This document shows positions 52,499 to 62,119 of a DNA stretch of 64,000 bases, in pieces. This DNA is from Microbacterium sp. STN6 (GTDB taxonomy: Bacteria > Actinomycetota > Actinomycetes > Actinomycetales > Microbacteriaceae), in NCBI RefSeq assembly GCF_026410545.1, contig NZ_JAPMIT010000002.1, forward strand, positions 248,001-312,000. Reading direction: 5' to 3'. The notes beneath the pieces were generated by a model. It did not search any database. It was not told the origin of the DNA and saw only the letters and a list, made by a program, of their open reading frames with translations. Position numbers and translations under genes: made by a program. Position 1 is the stretch's first letter, and each line of letters begins with the position of its first letter.

Positions 52499-53758
52499 GT
52501 GACAGACGCGCCCCAGCCCCCGCAGAACGACGAGCCTGCTCGCTCGGGTGCAAAGAAGACCGCTGCCGCGAAGAAGCCCGCTCCCGCGGAGCCGGTAACG
52601 CCGGCGACAGCCGATTCCAAGCCGGCCGCCAAGAAGCCGGCAGCGAAGAAGCCGGCCGCGAAATCGCCGGCAGCGAAGAAGCCGGCCGCGAAATCGCCGG
52701 CAGCGAAGAAGCCGGCAGCGAGAAAGCCGGCGGCGAAGACGGCGGCTTCATCCGTGGTGCCGAGCATCACCACGACCTCAGGCGAGTCTGAGGGCGCGCC
52801 CAAGGCCGCGACCGCAAAGGCGGCCGCCACGACGGCAACCGACGCGACGGCGCCCGCCACAACGGCAACCGGCGCGAACGCGCCCGCCGCGAAGAAGACC
52901 CCCACGAAGCGCGCCCCGGCGAAGAAGCCGGCCGCGAAGAAGCCCGCGGCGACGAAGCAGGCGGCGCTCGAGCCGCCGCCGCCCCCGGAGCCGCCGCGGC
53001 CCGTCGTGCTCGCGGTGCGCGGCCTCGTCAAGCGGTTCGGCGACACCGTGGCAGTCGACGGCATCTCGCTTGAGGTGCGCGAGGGCTCGTTCTACGGCAT
53101 CGTCGGTCCCAACGGTGCGGGCAAGACAACCACGCTCTCCATGGTCACGGGCTTGCTGCTTCCCGATGCGGGTGGCATCACGGTGCACGGCATCGATGTG
53201 TGGGCGAACCCGCAGCAGGCGAAGCGGTCGATCGGCGTGCTGCCCGACCAACTTCGGTTGTTCGACCGGCTCACGGGCGCCCAGCTGCTCTACTATTCGG
53301 GAACGCTGCGCGGGCTCGATGCGGCGTCGGTGAAGGCGCGAGCCGCCGACCTCGCCTCGGCATTCGGCATTGAGGATGCGCTGAACCGGCTCGTGGTCGA
53401 CTATTCGGCGGGCATGACAAAGAAGATCGCGCTCGCCGCGGCCATGATCCATTCCCCCCGGCTTCTCGTGCTTGATGAGCCGTTCGAGTCGGTCGACCCG
53501 GTGTCGGCGGCGAACGTGATCGAGATTCTGCAGAAGTACGTGCACGGCGGCGGCACTGTCGTGCTCTCCAGCCACGGCATGGACCTCATTCAGCGCGTCT
53601 GCGACAGTGTCGCGATCATCGTCGATGGCAAGGTGCTCGCATCCGGCACGGTTGACGAGGTGCGCGGCGAGAAGAGCCTCGAAGATCGGTTCGTCGAGCT
53701 CGCGGGTGGCCGCAAGGCAGCGGAAGGCATGGAGTGGTTGCACAGTTTCTCGGACTGA
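52499..53758 (+). CDS. ABC transporter ATP-binding protein with histone-H1-like N-terminal extension
   Basis: A 419-residue protein. The first ~165 residues are Lys/Ala/Pro repeats (AAKKPAAKKPAAK, AAKSPAAKKPAAK), identical in style to the basic tails of histone-H1-like proteins. A Pro-rich hinge follows, then a complete ABC domain: Walker A GPNGAGKTTT at 203, Q-loop PDQLRLFDRL, signature YSAGMTKKIALA, Walker B LLVLDEPFESVD and H-loop SSHGMD. The leaderless promoter supports the long form as the true start. It overlaps the permease gene by 25 bp. Confidence 0.9.
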   Translation: MTDAPQPPQNDEPARSGAKKTAAAKKPAPAEPVTPATADSKPAAKKPAAKKPAAKSPAAKKPAAKSPAAKKPAARKPAAKTAASSVVPSITTTSGESEGAPKAATAKAAATTATDATAPATTATGANAPAAKKTPTKRAPAKKPAAKKPAATKQAALEPPPPPEPPRPVVLAVRGLVKRFGDTVAVDGISLEVREGSFYGIVGPNGAGKTTTLSMVTGLLLPDAGGITVHGIDVWANPQQAKRSIGVLPDQLRLFDRLTGAQLLYYSGTLRGLDAASVKARAADLASAFGIEDALNRLVVDYSAGMTKKIALAAAMIHSPRLLVLDEPFESVDPVSAANVIEILQKYVHGGGTVVLSSHGMDLIQRVCDSVAIIVDGKVLASGTVDEVRGEKSLEDRFVELAGGRKAAEGMEWLHSFSD

Positions 53759-55311
53759 AGCTGCGGCTGCTGGTCAACATCTTTCGCCGCAGCCCGTGGC
53801 AGATCTTCGGGCTCATCGTGGGCCTCATCTACGGGCTCGGCTTCACGTTCATCGCAGTGATTCTGCTGTTCGTCGCGCGCTTCGTCACCGACGTCGCGCT
53901 GCTGCACAGCATCATCGTGGTGTTCGGAGCAGCGGTGTTCGCGGGATTCCTGCTGCTCCCTCTTGTTTTCGGCGTCGATGACACGCTCGATCCGCGCCGG
54001 TTCGCGTTGTACGGGATCGACAGCAACCGACTCGCGGGCGGCTTGGCCATCGCGGCGCTGCTCGGCATCCCTTCGTTCGTTCTGAGCATCTGCGCGCTCG
54101 CCTCGATCATCACCTGGTCGCGAGACGGGTTCACCATGGTTCTCGCCGTGGTGTGTGCGATCGTTCTGGTGCCCACCTGCGTGCTCGGGGCCAGAGTGAT
54201 GACCTCGGTCGCGGCATTCACGCTCGCCACCCGGCGGGCGCGCGACTTCGCCGGCGTCATCGGGGTGCTCGCCATCGTCATGATCTCGCCCGTCGTCATC
54301 ATGCTCGTGAGCGTCGACTGGGCGCACGAGGGCGTGCGGGTGCTCTCCGGCATCGTGAAGTGGCTCGGCTGGACGCCGCTCGGGGCCGTCTTCTCGGTGC
54401 CGGGCGAGGCCGCGCAGGGGCATTGGGGAGCGGCGCTGCTCAAGCTGCTCATCGCGCTCGCGACGCTCGGCCTGCTCTGGCTCGCGTGGCGTGCGCTGGT
54501 CGCGAAGATGCTCGTCACCCCGCAGCGCGAGGCCGAGGCCCGCGCCTACACGGGCCTCGGCTGGTTCGGCCGGCTGCCGCACCGCCCGGCGGGCGCGATC
54601 GCCGCCAGAAGCCTCACCTACTGGGGCCGCGACGTGCGTTATTGGGTGTCGCTCGTCATGATCCCGCTCGTGCCGGTGCTCATGGTGATCGCGCTGCTGA
54701 TCGCCGGCGTCGAATCCCACTACGTCGCCCTGCTGCCGCTGCCCGTCATGTGCCTGTTCCTCGGTTGGACCATGCACAACGACGTCGCCTACGACAGCAC
54801 CGCCATCTGGCTGCACATCGTCTCGGGCACGCACGGTGCCGCAGACCGCTTCGGCAGGCTGTTCCCTGTGCTGCTGATCGGCATCCCCCTCGTCGTCGTC
54901 GGCTCGTTCATCACTGCCGCCGTCTACGGCGACTGGGCCGTGCTCGGCGCCGTCGCCGGCGTCGGCTGCGCCCTGCTGCTCGTCGGGGCCGGCCTCTCCA
55001 GCGTGTCGTCCGCCCTGTTCCCGTACCCCGCGACCAAGCCGGGCCAGAGTGCGTTCACGCAACCACAGACATCCGGAGGCTCCGCCGCCCTCGTGCAGTC
55101 GGTGAGCTTCCTGGCGATCCTCCTGGTCTCGTCTCCCGTGATCGTGTTCATGCTGCTCGGCATCCTGCTCGATCCCATGTGGCTCACATGGGCGTTTGTC
55201 TCCGGCATCGTCATCGGCGTTGCCGCCGTCTGGGCGGGCATCTACGTGGGCGGCATCGTGTTCGAGAGGCGGGCGCCGAAGCTCATGGCCTTCGCCACGC
55301 GCAATGGCTGA
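53734..55311 (+). CDS. ABC transporter permease, large multi-pass
   Basis: A 525-residue membrane protein with about twelve helices, partner of the ATPase it overlaps. It starts MVAQFLGLKLRLLVNIFRRSP. A cytosolic loop contains RGEAQGHW-like and ALVAKMLVTPQREAEARAY stretches, and the second half begins RPAGAIAARSLTYWGRDVRYW. Such permeases occur next to this ATPase type in actinobacteria; the substrate is unknown. The start is GTG 53734 with GGAAGG upstream. Confidence 0.82.
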   Translation: MVAQFLGLKLRLLVNIFRRSPWQIFGLIVGLIYGLGFTFIAVILLFVARFVTDVALLHSIIVVFGAAVFAGFLLLPLVFGVDDTLDPRRFALYGIDSNRLAGGLAIAALLGIPSFVLSICALASIITWSRDGFTMVLAVVCAIVLVPTCVLGARVMTSVAAFTLATRRARDFAGVIGVLAIVMISPVVIMLVSVDWAHEGVRVLSGIVKWLGWTPLGAVFSVPGEAAQGHWGAALLKLLIALATLGLLWLAWRALVAKMLVTPQREAEARAYTGLGWFGRLPHRPAGAIAARSLTYWGRDVRYWVSLVMIPLVPVLMVIALLIAGVESHYVALLPLPVMCLFLGWTMHNDVAYDSTAIWLHIVSGTHGAADRFGRLFPVLLIGIPLVVVGSFITAAVYGDWAVLGAVAGVGCALLLVGAGLSSVSSALFPYPATKPGQSAFTQPQTSGGSAALVQSVSFLAILLVSSPVIVFMLLGILLDPMWLTWAFVSGIVIGVAAVWAGIYVGGIVFERRAPKLMAFATRNG

Positions 55312-55373
55312 GCCCCGACCGGCAGCCGAGCCCCGCGTGAAGTTAGCTGTGACAGGCAGCCGGGGCCCCGACA

Positions 55374-55379
55374 TACACT
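55374..55379 (+). promoter_or_regulatory. -10 element of a leaderless promoter
   Basis: TACACT, 6 nt, then the ATG at 55386. Confidence 0.55.
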
Positions 55380-55385
55380 TGACGC

Positions 55386-55670
55386 ATGTACCAGTCGAGC
55401 ATCTCTGACCCGGGCGCGACGCCCGACGGCGGCGGCACCGCCACCCTCGACCGTGAGCTCGAGGAGCTTCTCGAGCAGGAGACCATCGAGCCAGGTGACC
55501 ACGAGCGCTTCTCTCACTATGTGAAGAAGGAGAAGATCCTCGAGTCGGCCATGAGCGGCAAGCCGGTGCGCGCACTGTGCGGCAAGAAGTGGACGCCGGG
55601 GCGCGACCCCGAGAAGTTCCCCGTGTGCCCCACGTGCAAGGAGATCTACGAGCGGATGCGCGACGAGTAA
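55386..55670 (+). CDS. DUF3039 family protein
   Basis: A 94-residue actinobacterial protein of unknown function. The family core is HERFSHYVKKEKILESAMSG followed by ALCGKKWTPGRDP and FPVCPTCKEIYE. Three Cys and the upstream His form a likely zinc site. The N-terminus is disordered. The leaderless promoter fixes the ATG. It lies after the ABC permease gene and before a palindromic repeat. Confidence 0.88.
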   Translation: MYQSSISDPGATPDGGGTATLDRELEELLEQETIEPGDHERFSHYVKKEKILESAMSGKPVRALCGKKWTPGRDPEKFPVCPTCKEIYERMRDE

Positions 55671-55671
55671 C

Positions 55672-55740
55672 GCGCTGGTCGAGTAACCCGCTGTTCGAGT
55701 AACGCGCTGGTCGAGTAACGCGAAGCGCGTATCGAGACCC
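55672..55740. repeat. Palindromic repeat of the GGTCGAG/CTCGACC type
   Basis: Three partial units (GCTGGTCGAGTAAC-like) precede one complete hairpin at 55709-55739: GGTCGAGTAA, CGC-GAA-GCG, CGTATCGAGACC. Outer and inner arms both pair. It is a relative of the elements at 2101 and 38198, with changed arms. It sits between convergent DUF3039 and pncB. Confidence 0.8.
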
Positions 55741-57096
55741 CTATTCGTACAGCGTCGGCAGCACGGGGTCGCCCCGCCCGAGCCTGAACGCCACGGGCGG
55801 CAGTTCCGCCACGGATGCTGCGCGGTGCTCCCGCGCGAGCGCCGTGCCGCGCGGGCCCGTGTAACGCTGGTCGACGATGCCGTCGACCACAAGCGGAACG
55901 AGCAGCTCGCGCTCGGGGGCGGCGTCGCCGGCTGCGGCGCCGCGGGCGTCACCACCGGTATCGGCGGAGCCGACATCCGTGCCCTGGGGCTTCTCGACGT
56001 GGATCACCTCGGCCACCGCACGCCCCGACGCATCAAGACGCCGCGCCGGCCGCTTCCGGCCGCCGACCCCCCGCTTGCCCTCGGAGTTCTTCGCCACGGG
56101 GATCCAGGCGCCCGCCTCGTTGCGATGCGCAACGAGCTTGTAGACCATGCCGGATGCCGGCGAGCCCGACCCCGTGACCACGGCCGTGCCGACCCCATAC
56201 GAGTCCACGGGGGAGGCGGCGAGAGCGGCGATGGTGTACTCGTCGAGGTCGTTCGTCACGGTGATCTTCGTGTTCACGGCGCCGAGGGAGTCGAGGTGGG
56301 TGCGCACCTCCTTCACCAGCGGGGGCAGGTCGCCGGAGTCGAGGCGCACGGCGCCGAGCTCGGGGCCAGCCACCTTCACGGCCAGCTCGATGGCGGCATG
56401 CACGTCGAACGTGTCGACGAGCAGCGTGGTGCCGGGGCCGAGCGCGTCGACCTGGGCCCGGAACGCGTCCTCCTCACTGTCGTGCAACAACGTGAACGCG
56501 TGGGCGGCGGTGCCCATGGTCGGCACGCCCCAGTGCCGCCCGGCCTCCAGGTTCGACGTGGCGCTGAAGCCGGCGATGAACGCGGCCCGCGCGGCGGTGA
56601 CGGCGGCATGCTCGTTGGCGCGGCGCGAACCCATCTCGGCGAGCGGCCGTCCGCCGGCGGCAGAGACCATGCGCGCGGCGGCGCTCGCGACGGCGGAGTC
56701 GTAGTTGAGCACGCTCAGAATGAGAGTCTCGAGCACGACCCCCTCGGCAAACGGCGCGTCGACGACGAGAAGGGGTGAGCCGGGAAAGTACACCTCGCCC
56801 TCCTGGTAGCCGTGGATCGTTCCGCGGAACCGGTAGTCCGCCAGCCAGTCGAGTGTCGCGGCGTCCACGACGGCCGCTTCGCGTAGCCAGTCGAGCTCGT
56901 CGTCGCCGAACCGGAACTGGTCGATCAGCTCGAGCAGGCGGCCCGTGCCGGCGACGATGCCGTAGCGACGGGTTGCGGGAAGTCGCCTGGCGAAGGCCTC
57001 GAACACGCACTCGCGTTCGTGCGTGCCCGCGCGGAGCGCGGCATCCACCATGGTCAATTCGTAACGATCTGTGCGCAGTGCGGGGGAGCCGTTCAC
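55741..57096 (-). CDS. pncB: Nicotinate phosphoribosyltransferase
   Basis: A 451-residue enzyme of NAD salvage that converts nicotinate and PRPP to nicotinate mononucleotide. Family positions are [15 protein letters not shown] at the N-terminus, the catalytic-loop region [35 protein letters not shown] with [26 protein letters not shown] and [12 protein letters not shown]. The central His of the autophosphorylation site is in MGTAAHAF. Near residue 370-390 there is a Gly/Ala-rich insertion. The start GTG 57096 follows TAGGCT by 6 nt. It is divergent from murI. Confidence 0.93.
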   Translation of the reverse strand: MNGSPALRTDRYELTMVDAALRAGTHERECVFEAFARRLPATRRYGIVAGTGRLLELIDQFRFGDDELDWLREAAVVDAATLDWLADYRFRGTIHGYQEGEVYFPGSPLLVVDAPFAEGVVLETLILSVLNYDSAVASAAARMVSAAGGRPLAEMGSRRANEHAAVTAARAAFIAGFSATSNLEAGRHWGVPTMGTAAHAFTLLHDSEEDAFRAQVDALGPGTTLLVDTFDVHAAIELAVKVAGPELGAVRLDSGDLPPLVKEVRTHLDSLGAVNTKITVTNDLDEYTIAALAASPVDSYGVGTAVVTGSGSPASGMVYKLVAHRNEAGAWIPVAKNSEGKRGVGGRKRPARRLDASGRAVAEVIHVEKPQGTDVGSADTGGDARGAAAGDAAPERELLVPLVVDGIVDQRYTGPRGTALAREHRAASVAELPPVAFRLGRGDPVLPTLYE

Positions 57097-57102
57097 GTCG
57101 CC

Positions 57103-57108
57103 AGCCTA
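57103..57108 (-). promoter_or_regulatory. -10 element of a leaderless promoter (pncB)
   Basis: On the minus strand TAGGCT, 6 nt, then the GTG at 57096. Confidence 0.5.
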
Positions 57109-57153
57109 CTGACCCGCGCACGCCGGCCACGAGGCGACGGCGGCGTGACGAAC

Positions 57154-57159
57154 TAGGAT
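57154..57159 (+). promoter_or_regulatory. -10 element of a leaderless promoter (murI)
   Basis: TAGGAT, 8 nt, then the GTG at 57168. It lies 46 bp from the opposing pncB element. Confidence 0.45.
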
Positions 57160-57167
57160 TGCCTGTT

Positions 57168-58004
57168 GTGACGGATGCGCCAATCGGGATCTTCGACTCC
57201 GGGGTCGGCGGCCTCACCGTCGCCCGGGCGGTACGCGACCAGCTGCCCGGCGAGTCGATTCTGTACATCGGCGACACCGCGCATTCGCCGTACGGGCCCA
57301 AGCCCATCGCCGAGGTGCGCCGCTACGCGCTCGAGGTTCTCGACTACCTCGTCGAGCGCGGCGTGAAGATGCTCGTGATCGCCTGCAACACGGCGAGCGC
57401 GGCCATGCTGCGCGATGCGAGGGAGCGGTACTCGGTGCCGGTCATCGAGGTGATCCAGCCCGCCGTTCGACGCGCGGTTGCCGCGACCAGGAACAAGCGG
57501 GTCGGCGTGATCGGCACGGAGGGCACCGTGAACTCGCGCGCGTACGAGGATGCGTTCGCCGCCGCGCCCGACCTGCAGCTTTTCAGCCAGGCGTGCCCGC
57601 GCTTCGTCGAGTTCGTCGAGGCAGGGGTGACGCGTGGCGACGAGCTGCTCGATGTTGCGTCCGGCTACCTCGAGCCGCTGCGGAGGGCCGGAGTCGACAC
57701 GCTCGTGCTCGGCTGCACGCACTACCCGTTTCTGAAGGGCGCCATCTCGTACGTGATGGGCGAGGACGTCACGCTCGTCTCGAGCGACACCGAGACGGCC
57801 AACGATGTGTATCGGGTGCTCGTGAGCCAGGGCCTGGAGCGAACGCAGAGCGGCCCGCCTACCCTCAGCTACGACGCGACGGGCGACGACACCGCGGGCT
57901 TTCTGCGGCTCGCCCACCGCTTCATGGGTCCGGAGATCTCGCTCGTGCAGCGGGTCGACACCGAGGCGGTCGATACCGCCGAGCTGCGGCGCGCGCCTCG
58001 ATAG
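57168..58004 (+). CDS. murI: Glutamate racemase
   Basis: A 278-residue enzyme that makes D-glutamate for peptidoglycan. The two catalytic cysteines are in [11 protein letters not shown] and [12 protein letters not shown]. The substrate site is [14 protein letters not shown] with [11 protein letters not shown]. The GTG at 57168 is taken as start because of the TAGGAT promoter; the longer open frame upstream lies in the pncB leader and is rejected. Its stop is followed closely by the rph promoter. Confidence 0.95.
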   Translation: MTDAPIGIFDSGVGGLTVARAVRDQLPGESILYIGDTAHSPYGPKPIAEVRRYALEVLDYLVERGVKMLVIACNTASAAMLRDARERYSVPVIEVIQPAVRRAVAATRNKRVGVIGTEGTVNSRAYEDAFAAAPDLQLFSQACPRFVEFVEAGVTRGDELLDVASGYLEPLRRAGVDTLVLGCTHYPFLKGAISYVMGEDVTLVSSDTETANDVYRVLVSQGLERTQSGPPTLSYDATGDDTAGFLRLAHRFMGPEISLVQRVDTEAVDTAELRRAPR

Positions 58005-58007
58005 GCT
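58002..58007 (+). promoter_or_regulatory. -10 element of a leaderless promoter (rph)
   Basis: TAGGCT, 6 nt, then the ATG at 58014. The first three bases are the murI stop codon, so rph can be transcribed independently. Confidence 0.5.
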
Positions 58008-58013
58008 GGCGGG

Positions 58014-58745
58014 ATGGCAACCATTCGCGCAGACGGCAGAACCCCCGATCAGCTTCGACCCGTGACGATCGAGCGAGGCTGGAGCGCCCAGGCCGAGGGC
58101 AGCGCGCTCATCTCCTACGGCGGCACCAAGGTGCTCTGCACGGCGTCGTTCACGAACGGCGTGCCGCGCTGGCTCACGGGCAAGGGGCGCGGATGGGTCA
58201 CCGCCGAGTACGCCATGCTTCCCCGGGCGACGAACCAACGTACCGACCGCGAATCCATCAAGGGCCGGGTCGGCGGTCGCACGCACGAGATCAGCCGCCT
58301 CATCGGCCGCAGCCTGCGCTCGATCGTCGACATGAAGGCGCTCGGCGAGAACACCATCGTGCTCGACTGTGACGTGCTGCAGGCCGACGGCGGAACGCGC
58401 ACCGCCGCGATCACCGGCGCGTACATTGCGCTCGCCGAGGCGCTCGAGTGGGGCCGCGAGCGCAAGTTCATCGCGCAGCGGGCCACTCCGCTTCTCGACA
58501 GCGTCTCGGCAGTGTCGGTCGGCATCATTGATGGCGAGCCCATGCTCGACCTCGCCTACGTGGAGGATTCGCGGGCCGAAACCGACATGAACGTGGTGGT
58601 CACTGGTCGCGGCCTCTTCGTCGAGGTGCAGGGCACCGCCGAGGGCGCGCCGTTCGACCGTGCCGAGCTCAACGGGCTGCTCGACCTCGCGCTCGGCGGC
58701 ACCGTGACGCTCGCCGGGCTGCAGGCCCAGGCGCTCGATCGATGA
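58014..58745 (+). CDS. rph: Ribonuclease PH
   Basis: A 243-residue phosphate-dependent 3' exoribonuclease that trims tRNA ends. It has [79 protein letters not shown] and [12 protein letters not shown], covering the phosphate and catalytic sites. Stop and rdgB start overlap (ATGA). Confidence 0.96.
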   Translation: MATIRADGRTPDQLRPVTIERGWSAQAEGSALISYGGTKVLCTASFTNGVPRWLTGKGRGWVTAEYAMLPRATNQRTDRESIKGRVGGRTHEISRLIGRSLRSIVDMKALGENTIVLDCDVLQADGGTRTAAITGAYIALAEALEWGRERKFIAQRATPLLDSVSAVSVGIIDGEPMLDLAYVEDSRAETDMNVVVTGRGLFVEVQGTAEGAPFDRAELNGLLDLALGGTVTLAGLQAQALDR

Positions 58746-59344
58746 CGCTCGAGGTCGTGCTGGCCACGCACAACCAGCACAAGGTCGAGGAGTTCCAGAA
58801 GATCCTGGGCGCCGCGATGCCGTCGTTGCGCATCCTCGCCTATGACGGGCCGGAGCCGGTGGAAGACGGCACGAGCTTCGCCGAGAACGCGCTCATCAAG
58901 GCGCGCGTCGCGGCGGCCCACACGGGCCTCATCGCGCTCGCGGACGACTCGGGAATCTGCGTCGACGTGATGGGCGGTGCCCCCGGCATCTTCTCGGCGC
59001 GCTGGGCCGGCAGTCACGGGGATGCGCGGGCGAACCTTCGCCTGCTGCTCGACCAGCTCGCCGACATCCGCGAGGAGAATCGCAGCGCCTCGTTCCACTG
59101 CAGCATCGCGCTCGTGGTGCCCGCGGGGCTGCCCCAGCGCTTGGGGGAAAGCGTCGTCGAGGGCGTCTGGCCCGGCCACGTGGCGAGCGTCGAGTCGGGC
59201 ACGAACGGCTTCGGCTACGACCCCATCTTCGTGCCGGCCGGCAGCGATGTCAGCTCAGCCGAGCTCTCGCCCGAGGAGAAGAACGCCGTGAGCCATCGAG
59301 CGCGCGCGTTCGAGAAGCTCATCCCCGTTCTCTCGGCTCTCTGA
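58742..59344 (+). CDS. rdgB: XTP/dITP pyrophosphatase (RdgB/HAM1)
   Basis: A 200-residue enzyme that removes non-canonical purine nucleotides. Signatures are [44 protein letters not shown] and [16 protein letters not shown]. The ATG overlaps the rph stop, so the two are translationally coupled. Confidence 0.95.
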   Translation: MTLEVVLATHNQHKVEEFQKILGAAMPSLRILAYDGPEPVEDGTSFAENALIKARVAAAHTGLIALADDSGICVDVMGGAPGIFSARWAGSHGDARANLRLLLDQLADIREENRSASFHCSIALVVPAGLPQRLGESVVEGVWPGHVASVESGTNGFGYDPIFVPAGSDVSSAELSPEEKNAVSHRARAFEKLIPVLSAL

Positions 59345-59413
59345 CGCCACGCAGCCATAGCGCCAGCGACCCGAGTCGATCTACCGTTGAAGTGACGCGA
59401 GGCGGGAGGCACT

Positions 59414-60328
59414 ATGGCGCATGAGCACAGCCACGCTTCGCCCGACACGAGCCGGGCGCGCCTCGGCATCGCCATCGGCATCGTCGTCTGCGTGCTGCTC
59501 GTTCAGGTTGCCGGCGCCTGGCTGAGCGGCTCGCTCGCGTTGCTCGCGGACGCGGGGCACATGCTGAGCGACCTCATCGGCCTCATCGTGGCGCTCACCG
59601 CCGTGATCGTGGCGGCGCGGCCCGCGACCGACAGGCAGACTTTCGGCTACCGGCGGGCCGAGGTGTTCGGCGCGCTCGTCAACGGCGTGATCCTCTCGGT
59701 GGTGGCGGTCGCGGTCACGGTGGGAGCGATCGGCAGGCTCGTCGCGCCGGCAGAGGCGGAGGTGCAGAGCATCCCCATGCTCGTTGCCGCAGCCATCGGG
59801 CTGGTAGCCAACGCGGTGGCGCTGTTCGTGCTGCGGCCCGCTGCGCAGCACTCCATCAACATGCGCGGCGCCTACCTCGAGGTGCTCGGCGACCTGCTCG
59901 GAGCCATAGCGGTCATCGTTGCGGCTCTCGTGCTGCTCACGACCGGCTTCACGCCGGCCGACGCGATCGCCTCGCTGGTGATCGCCGCCATGATCCTGCC
60001 GCGCGCGTTCTCCCTGCTGCGAGACGTGGTGCGCGTGCTGAGCGAGGCGGCGCCGGCGACGACAGACGTCGCCGAGATTCGCCGGCACATCGCGGGCACG
60101 GCGGGCGTGGTGGCTGTGCACGACGTGCACGTGTGGGCCATCACGTCGGGCGCGCCGGTCTTCACCGCCCATGTGGTGGTCGAGGCGTCGCTTTTCCGCG
60201 CGGGTGGCGCCGGTGCCCTGCTCGATGAATTGAGCGGATGTCTCGCGCAGCACTTCGACGTCGAACACTCCACGTTCCAGCTCGAGCCGGCGGAGCACGC
60301 CGACCACGAGGGCGAGGTTCACCGCTGA
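59414..60328 (+). CDS. CDF family cation efflux protein (chromosomal)
   Basis: A 304-residue six-helix transporter for Zn/Co/Cd. It has ALLADAGHMLSDLIG and AYLEVLGDLLGAIAV as metal-site motifs, a cytoplasmic C-terminal domain with HDVHVWAITSG, and HFDVEHSTFQLEPAEHADHE. It matches the island's CDF protein at 29664-30596 in C-terminal signature. The ATG has GGGAGGCACT upstream. Its stop codon lies in the first unit of a tandem repeat. Confidence 0.9.
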   Translation: MAHEHSHASPDTSRARLGIAIGIVVCVLLVQVAGAWLSGSLALLADAGHMLSDLIGLIVALTAVIVAARPATDRQTFGYRRAEVFGALVNGVILSVVAVAVTVGAIGRLVAPAEAEVQSIPMLVAAAIGLVANAVALFVLRPAAQHSINMRGAYLEVLGDLLGAIAVIVAALVLLTTGFTPADAIASLVIAAMILPRAFSLLRDVVRVLSEAAPATTDVAEIRRHIAGTAGVVAVHDVHVWAITSGAPVFTAHVVVEASLFRAGGAGALLDELSGCLAQHFDVEHSTFQLEPAEHADHEGEVHR

Positions 60329-60412
60329 GACGCTGCACCGCTGAGACGCTGCACCGCTGAGACGCTGCACCGCTGAGGCGCTGCACCGCTGAGGCGCTGC
60401 ACCGCTGAGGCG
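60320..60412. repeat. Tandem 16-bp repeat at the CDF gene end
   Basis: Six units of CACCGCTGAGACGCTG type (A to G in the later ones), the last partial. The first unit includes the CDF stop codon, so slippage here could change the C-terminus. Confidence 0.85.
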
Positions 60413-60428
60413 CGGGTGAATGGACCTG

Positions 60429-61139
60429 CTACTCGACGGGAGCGTCTGCCGCATCCGTCGGTCGCGCCTGGCTCTTCTTGGCCTTGTGCGCCTCGCGGAG
60501 GTAGTGGTAGAGCGCAGGCACGAAGGTCACGACGACGGCGGCGACGAGAATGAGGTCGATGTACTTCTCGACGAAGTCGGCGACGGGCGGAATATAGCCG
60601 AGCAGGTACCCGAACAGCGTGATGCCGGCGCCCCAGATGAGCGCTCCGATGAGGTTGTAGAGGCTGTACTTGCGGTAGTTCATGTGGCCGACGCCCGCCG
60701 CAACCGGCGCGAAGGTGCGCACGATCGGCACGAAACGCGCGACGATGACGGCGATGGGGCCGAAGCGCTCGAAGAACGCGTTCGTGCGCTCGACGTTCTT
60801 CACACTGAAGAGCCCCGATTCCTTGCGCTCGAACACGCGGGGGCCGGCCTTGTGGCCGATGAGATAGCCTGCCTCACCACCGAGGAACGCGGCAAAGCCG
60901 ATGGCAAGGCACACCCACCAGATGTCGATCTGGATTCCCTTGCCGTCGCCGCTCGGGTCGTGGGCGGCGAACGTGAGCAGGCCGGTGATGACGAGCAGGG
61001 TATCGCCCGGCAGAAGGAAGCCGACGAGCAGCCCGGTCTCGGCGAAGATGATGCCGCAGACGACGAGCAGAGCCCAGGGCCCCGCGGCGTCGATGATCGT
61101 CGCGGAATCGAGCCAGGGAATCAGTGAGGTGTGGATCAC
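60429..61139 (-). CDS. DedA family membrane protein
   Basis: A 236-residue membrane protein with about five helices. DedA motifs are FLLPGDTLLVITGLL, GGEAGYLIGHKAGPRVF, FGPIAVIVARFVPIVRTFAPVAAG and NLIGALIWGAGITLFGYLLG. Family members act in lipid-carrier or phospholipid flipping. The GTG at 61139 has GGAGCAGC upstream. A second DedA gene is downstream of the tRNA on the same strand. Confidence 0.92.
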   Translation of the reverse strand: MIHTSLIPWLDSATIIDAAGPWALLVVCGIIFAETGLLVGFLLPGDTLLVITGLLTFAAHDPSGDGKGIQIDIWWVCLAIGFAAFLGGEAGYLIGHKAGPRVFERKESGLFSVKNVERTNAFFERFGPIAVIVARFVPIVRTFAPVAAGVGHMNYRKYSLYNLIGALIWGAGITLFGYLLGYIPPVADFVEKYIDLILVAAVVVTFVPALYHYLREAHKAKKSQARPTDAADAPVE

Positions 61140-61311
61140 GCTGCTCCAGAGGAGGATCGCTGGACCGTGCCAGAACGAGGAAGTGTGGGGGCGCCGTACG
61201 ACTTATGGGATGGCTGAAAGCTTAGCGAGACTGGCTGCGCGTTCAATGCGCGTTTGTCGGATGCTGCGCAAGATCATCCGGTCGATGTACGCCGCCCGGC
61301 CGACCCTCCGC

Positions 61312-61396
61312 TGGTGCGGAAGGGGGGACTTGAACCCCCACGCTCGAAAGCACAGGAACCTAAATCCTGCGTGTCTGCCAATTCCACCACTCCCGC
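61312..61396 (-). tRNA. tRNA-Leu (UAG)
   Basis: An 85-nt tRNA with CCA encoded. Acceptor strands are GCGGGAG and CTTCCGC, the anticodon arm CAGGA-TTTAGGT-TCCTG gives anticodon TAG, there is a long variable arm (GTGCTTTCGAGCGT) and the T arm GGTTCAAGTCC. Confidence 0.96.
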
Positions 61397-61471
61397 GAGT
61401 GCCGTACCAGTGTAGCGAGGGGGTGATCCGGATCCGCGGCCGGGTGCGCGTGCGGGCGGGGCGCGCCGCCG

Positions 61472-62119
61472 TCAGGCGGCGGCATCCGCTGTGCGTGTCT
61501 TGCGGTCGGCGCGCCAGGCACGGTAGCCGAAGACGATCGAGGCGAGGATGAAGGCCCCACCCACGACGTAGGCGGCGCTCTTCACGCCGGGGATCGACGC
61601 CGCGTAGAACCCCACGAGGGTCATGCCGCTGCCCCAGGCGAGGGCTCCGACGAGGTTGCTGGTGAGGAAGCGGTAGTAGTTCATGCGGCCCACCCCGGCG
61701 ATGGCGGGAACGAAGACGCGCGCCCACGGCATGAAGCGGGCGACCACCACGGCCCACCAGCCGAACGTGCGGTAGAAGTGCTCGGTGCGGGCGATCGCGG
61801 CCTGCGTGCGGCGGCCGCCGTGCCGGTCAAGGTAGCCGCGGCCGTAGCGCCGACCCAGGATGAAGCCGACCTGGTCACCGAGGAAGGCCGCGACGCCCGT
61901 GCCGATCGCGAGCACCGCGATGCTGAGGCTGCCGCTCGCTGCGGCGACGAGGCCGGAGGCGAACAGCAGCGAGTCGCCCGTGATGAAGGGGATGAAGAGG
62001 CCGAGGAACACGGCAGTGCCGGCGAAGACGAGGCCCCAGACCGCGAGGTAGAAGACGACGGCGCCTGCGCCGGCGAGCACGTCGCCGAGTTGGCCGTCGA
62101 GGGCGGCGGTGTGCAGCAT
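61472..62119 (-). CDS. DedA family membrane protein
   Basis: A 215-residue paralogue of the protein at 60429. It has GLFIPFITGDSLLFASGLVA, GDQVGFILGRRYGRGYL, RTFGWWAVVVARFMPWARVF and NLVGALAWGSGMTLVGF. The two DedA genes surround tRNA-Leu in tandem. The start ATG has AGAAGGAACGG upstream. Confidence 0.9.
   Translation of the reverse strand: MLHTAALDGQLGDVLAGAGAVVFYLAVWGLVFAGTAVFLGLFIPFITGDSLLFASGLVAAASGSLSIAVLAIGTGVAAFLGDQVGFILGRRYGRGYLDRHGGRRTQAAIARTEHFYRTFGWWAVVVARFMPWARVFVPAIAGVGRMNYYRFLTSNLVGALAWGSGMTLVGFYAASIPGVKSAAYVVGGAFILASIVFGYRAWRADRKTRTADAAA

Noticed and set aside
53590-55575. Open frame of 661 codons on the minus strand
   Set aside because: Antisense to the ABC permease and extremely rich in Arg/Glu/His/Asp, a reverse-complement artefact of membrane-helix codons.
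56775-57167. N-terminal extension of the murI frame
   Set aside because: It overlaps the pncB coding region and its leader; murI homologues start at the GTG following the TAGGAT promoter.
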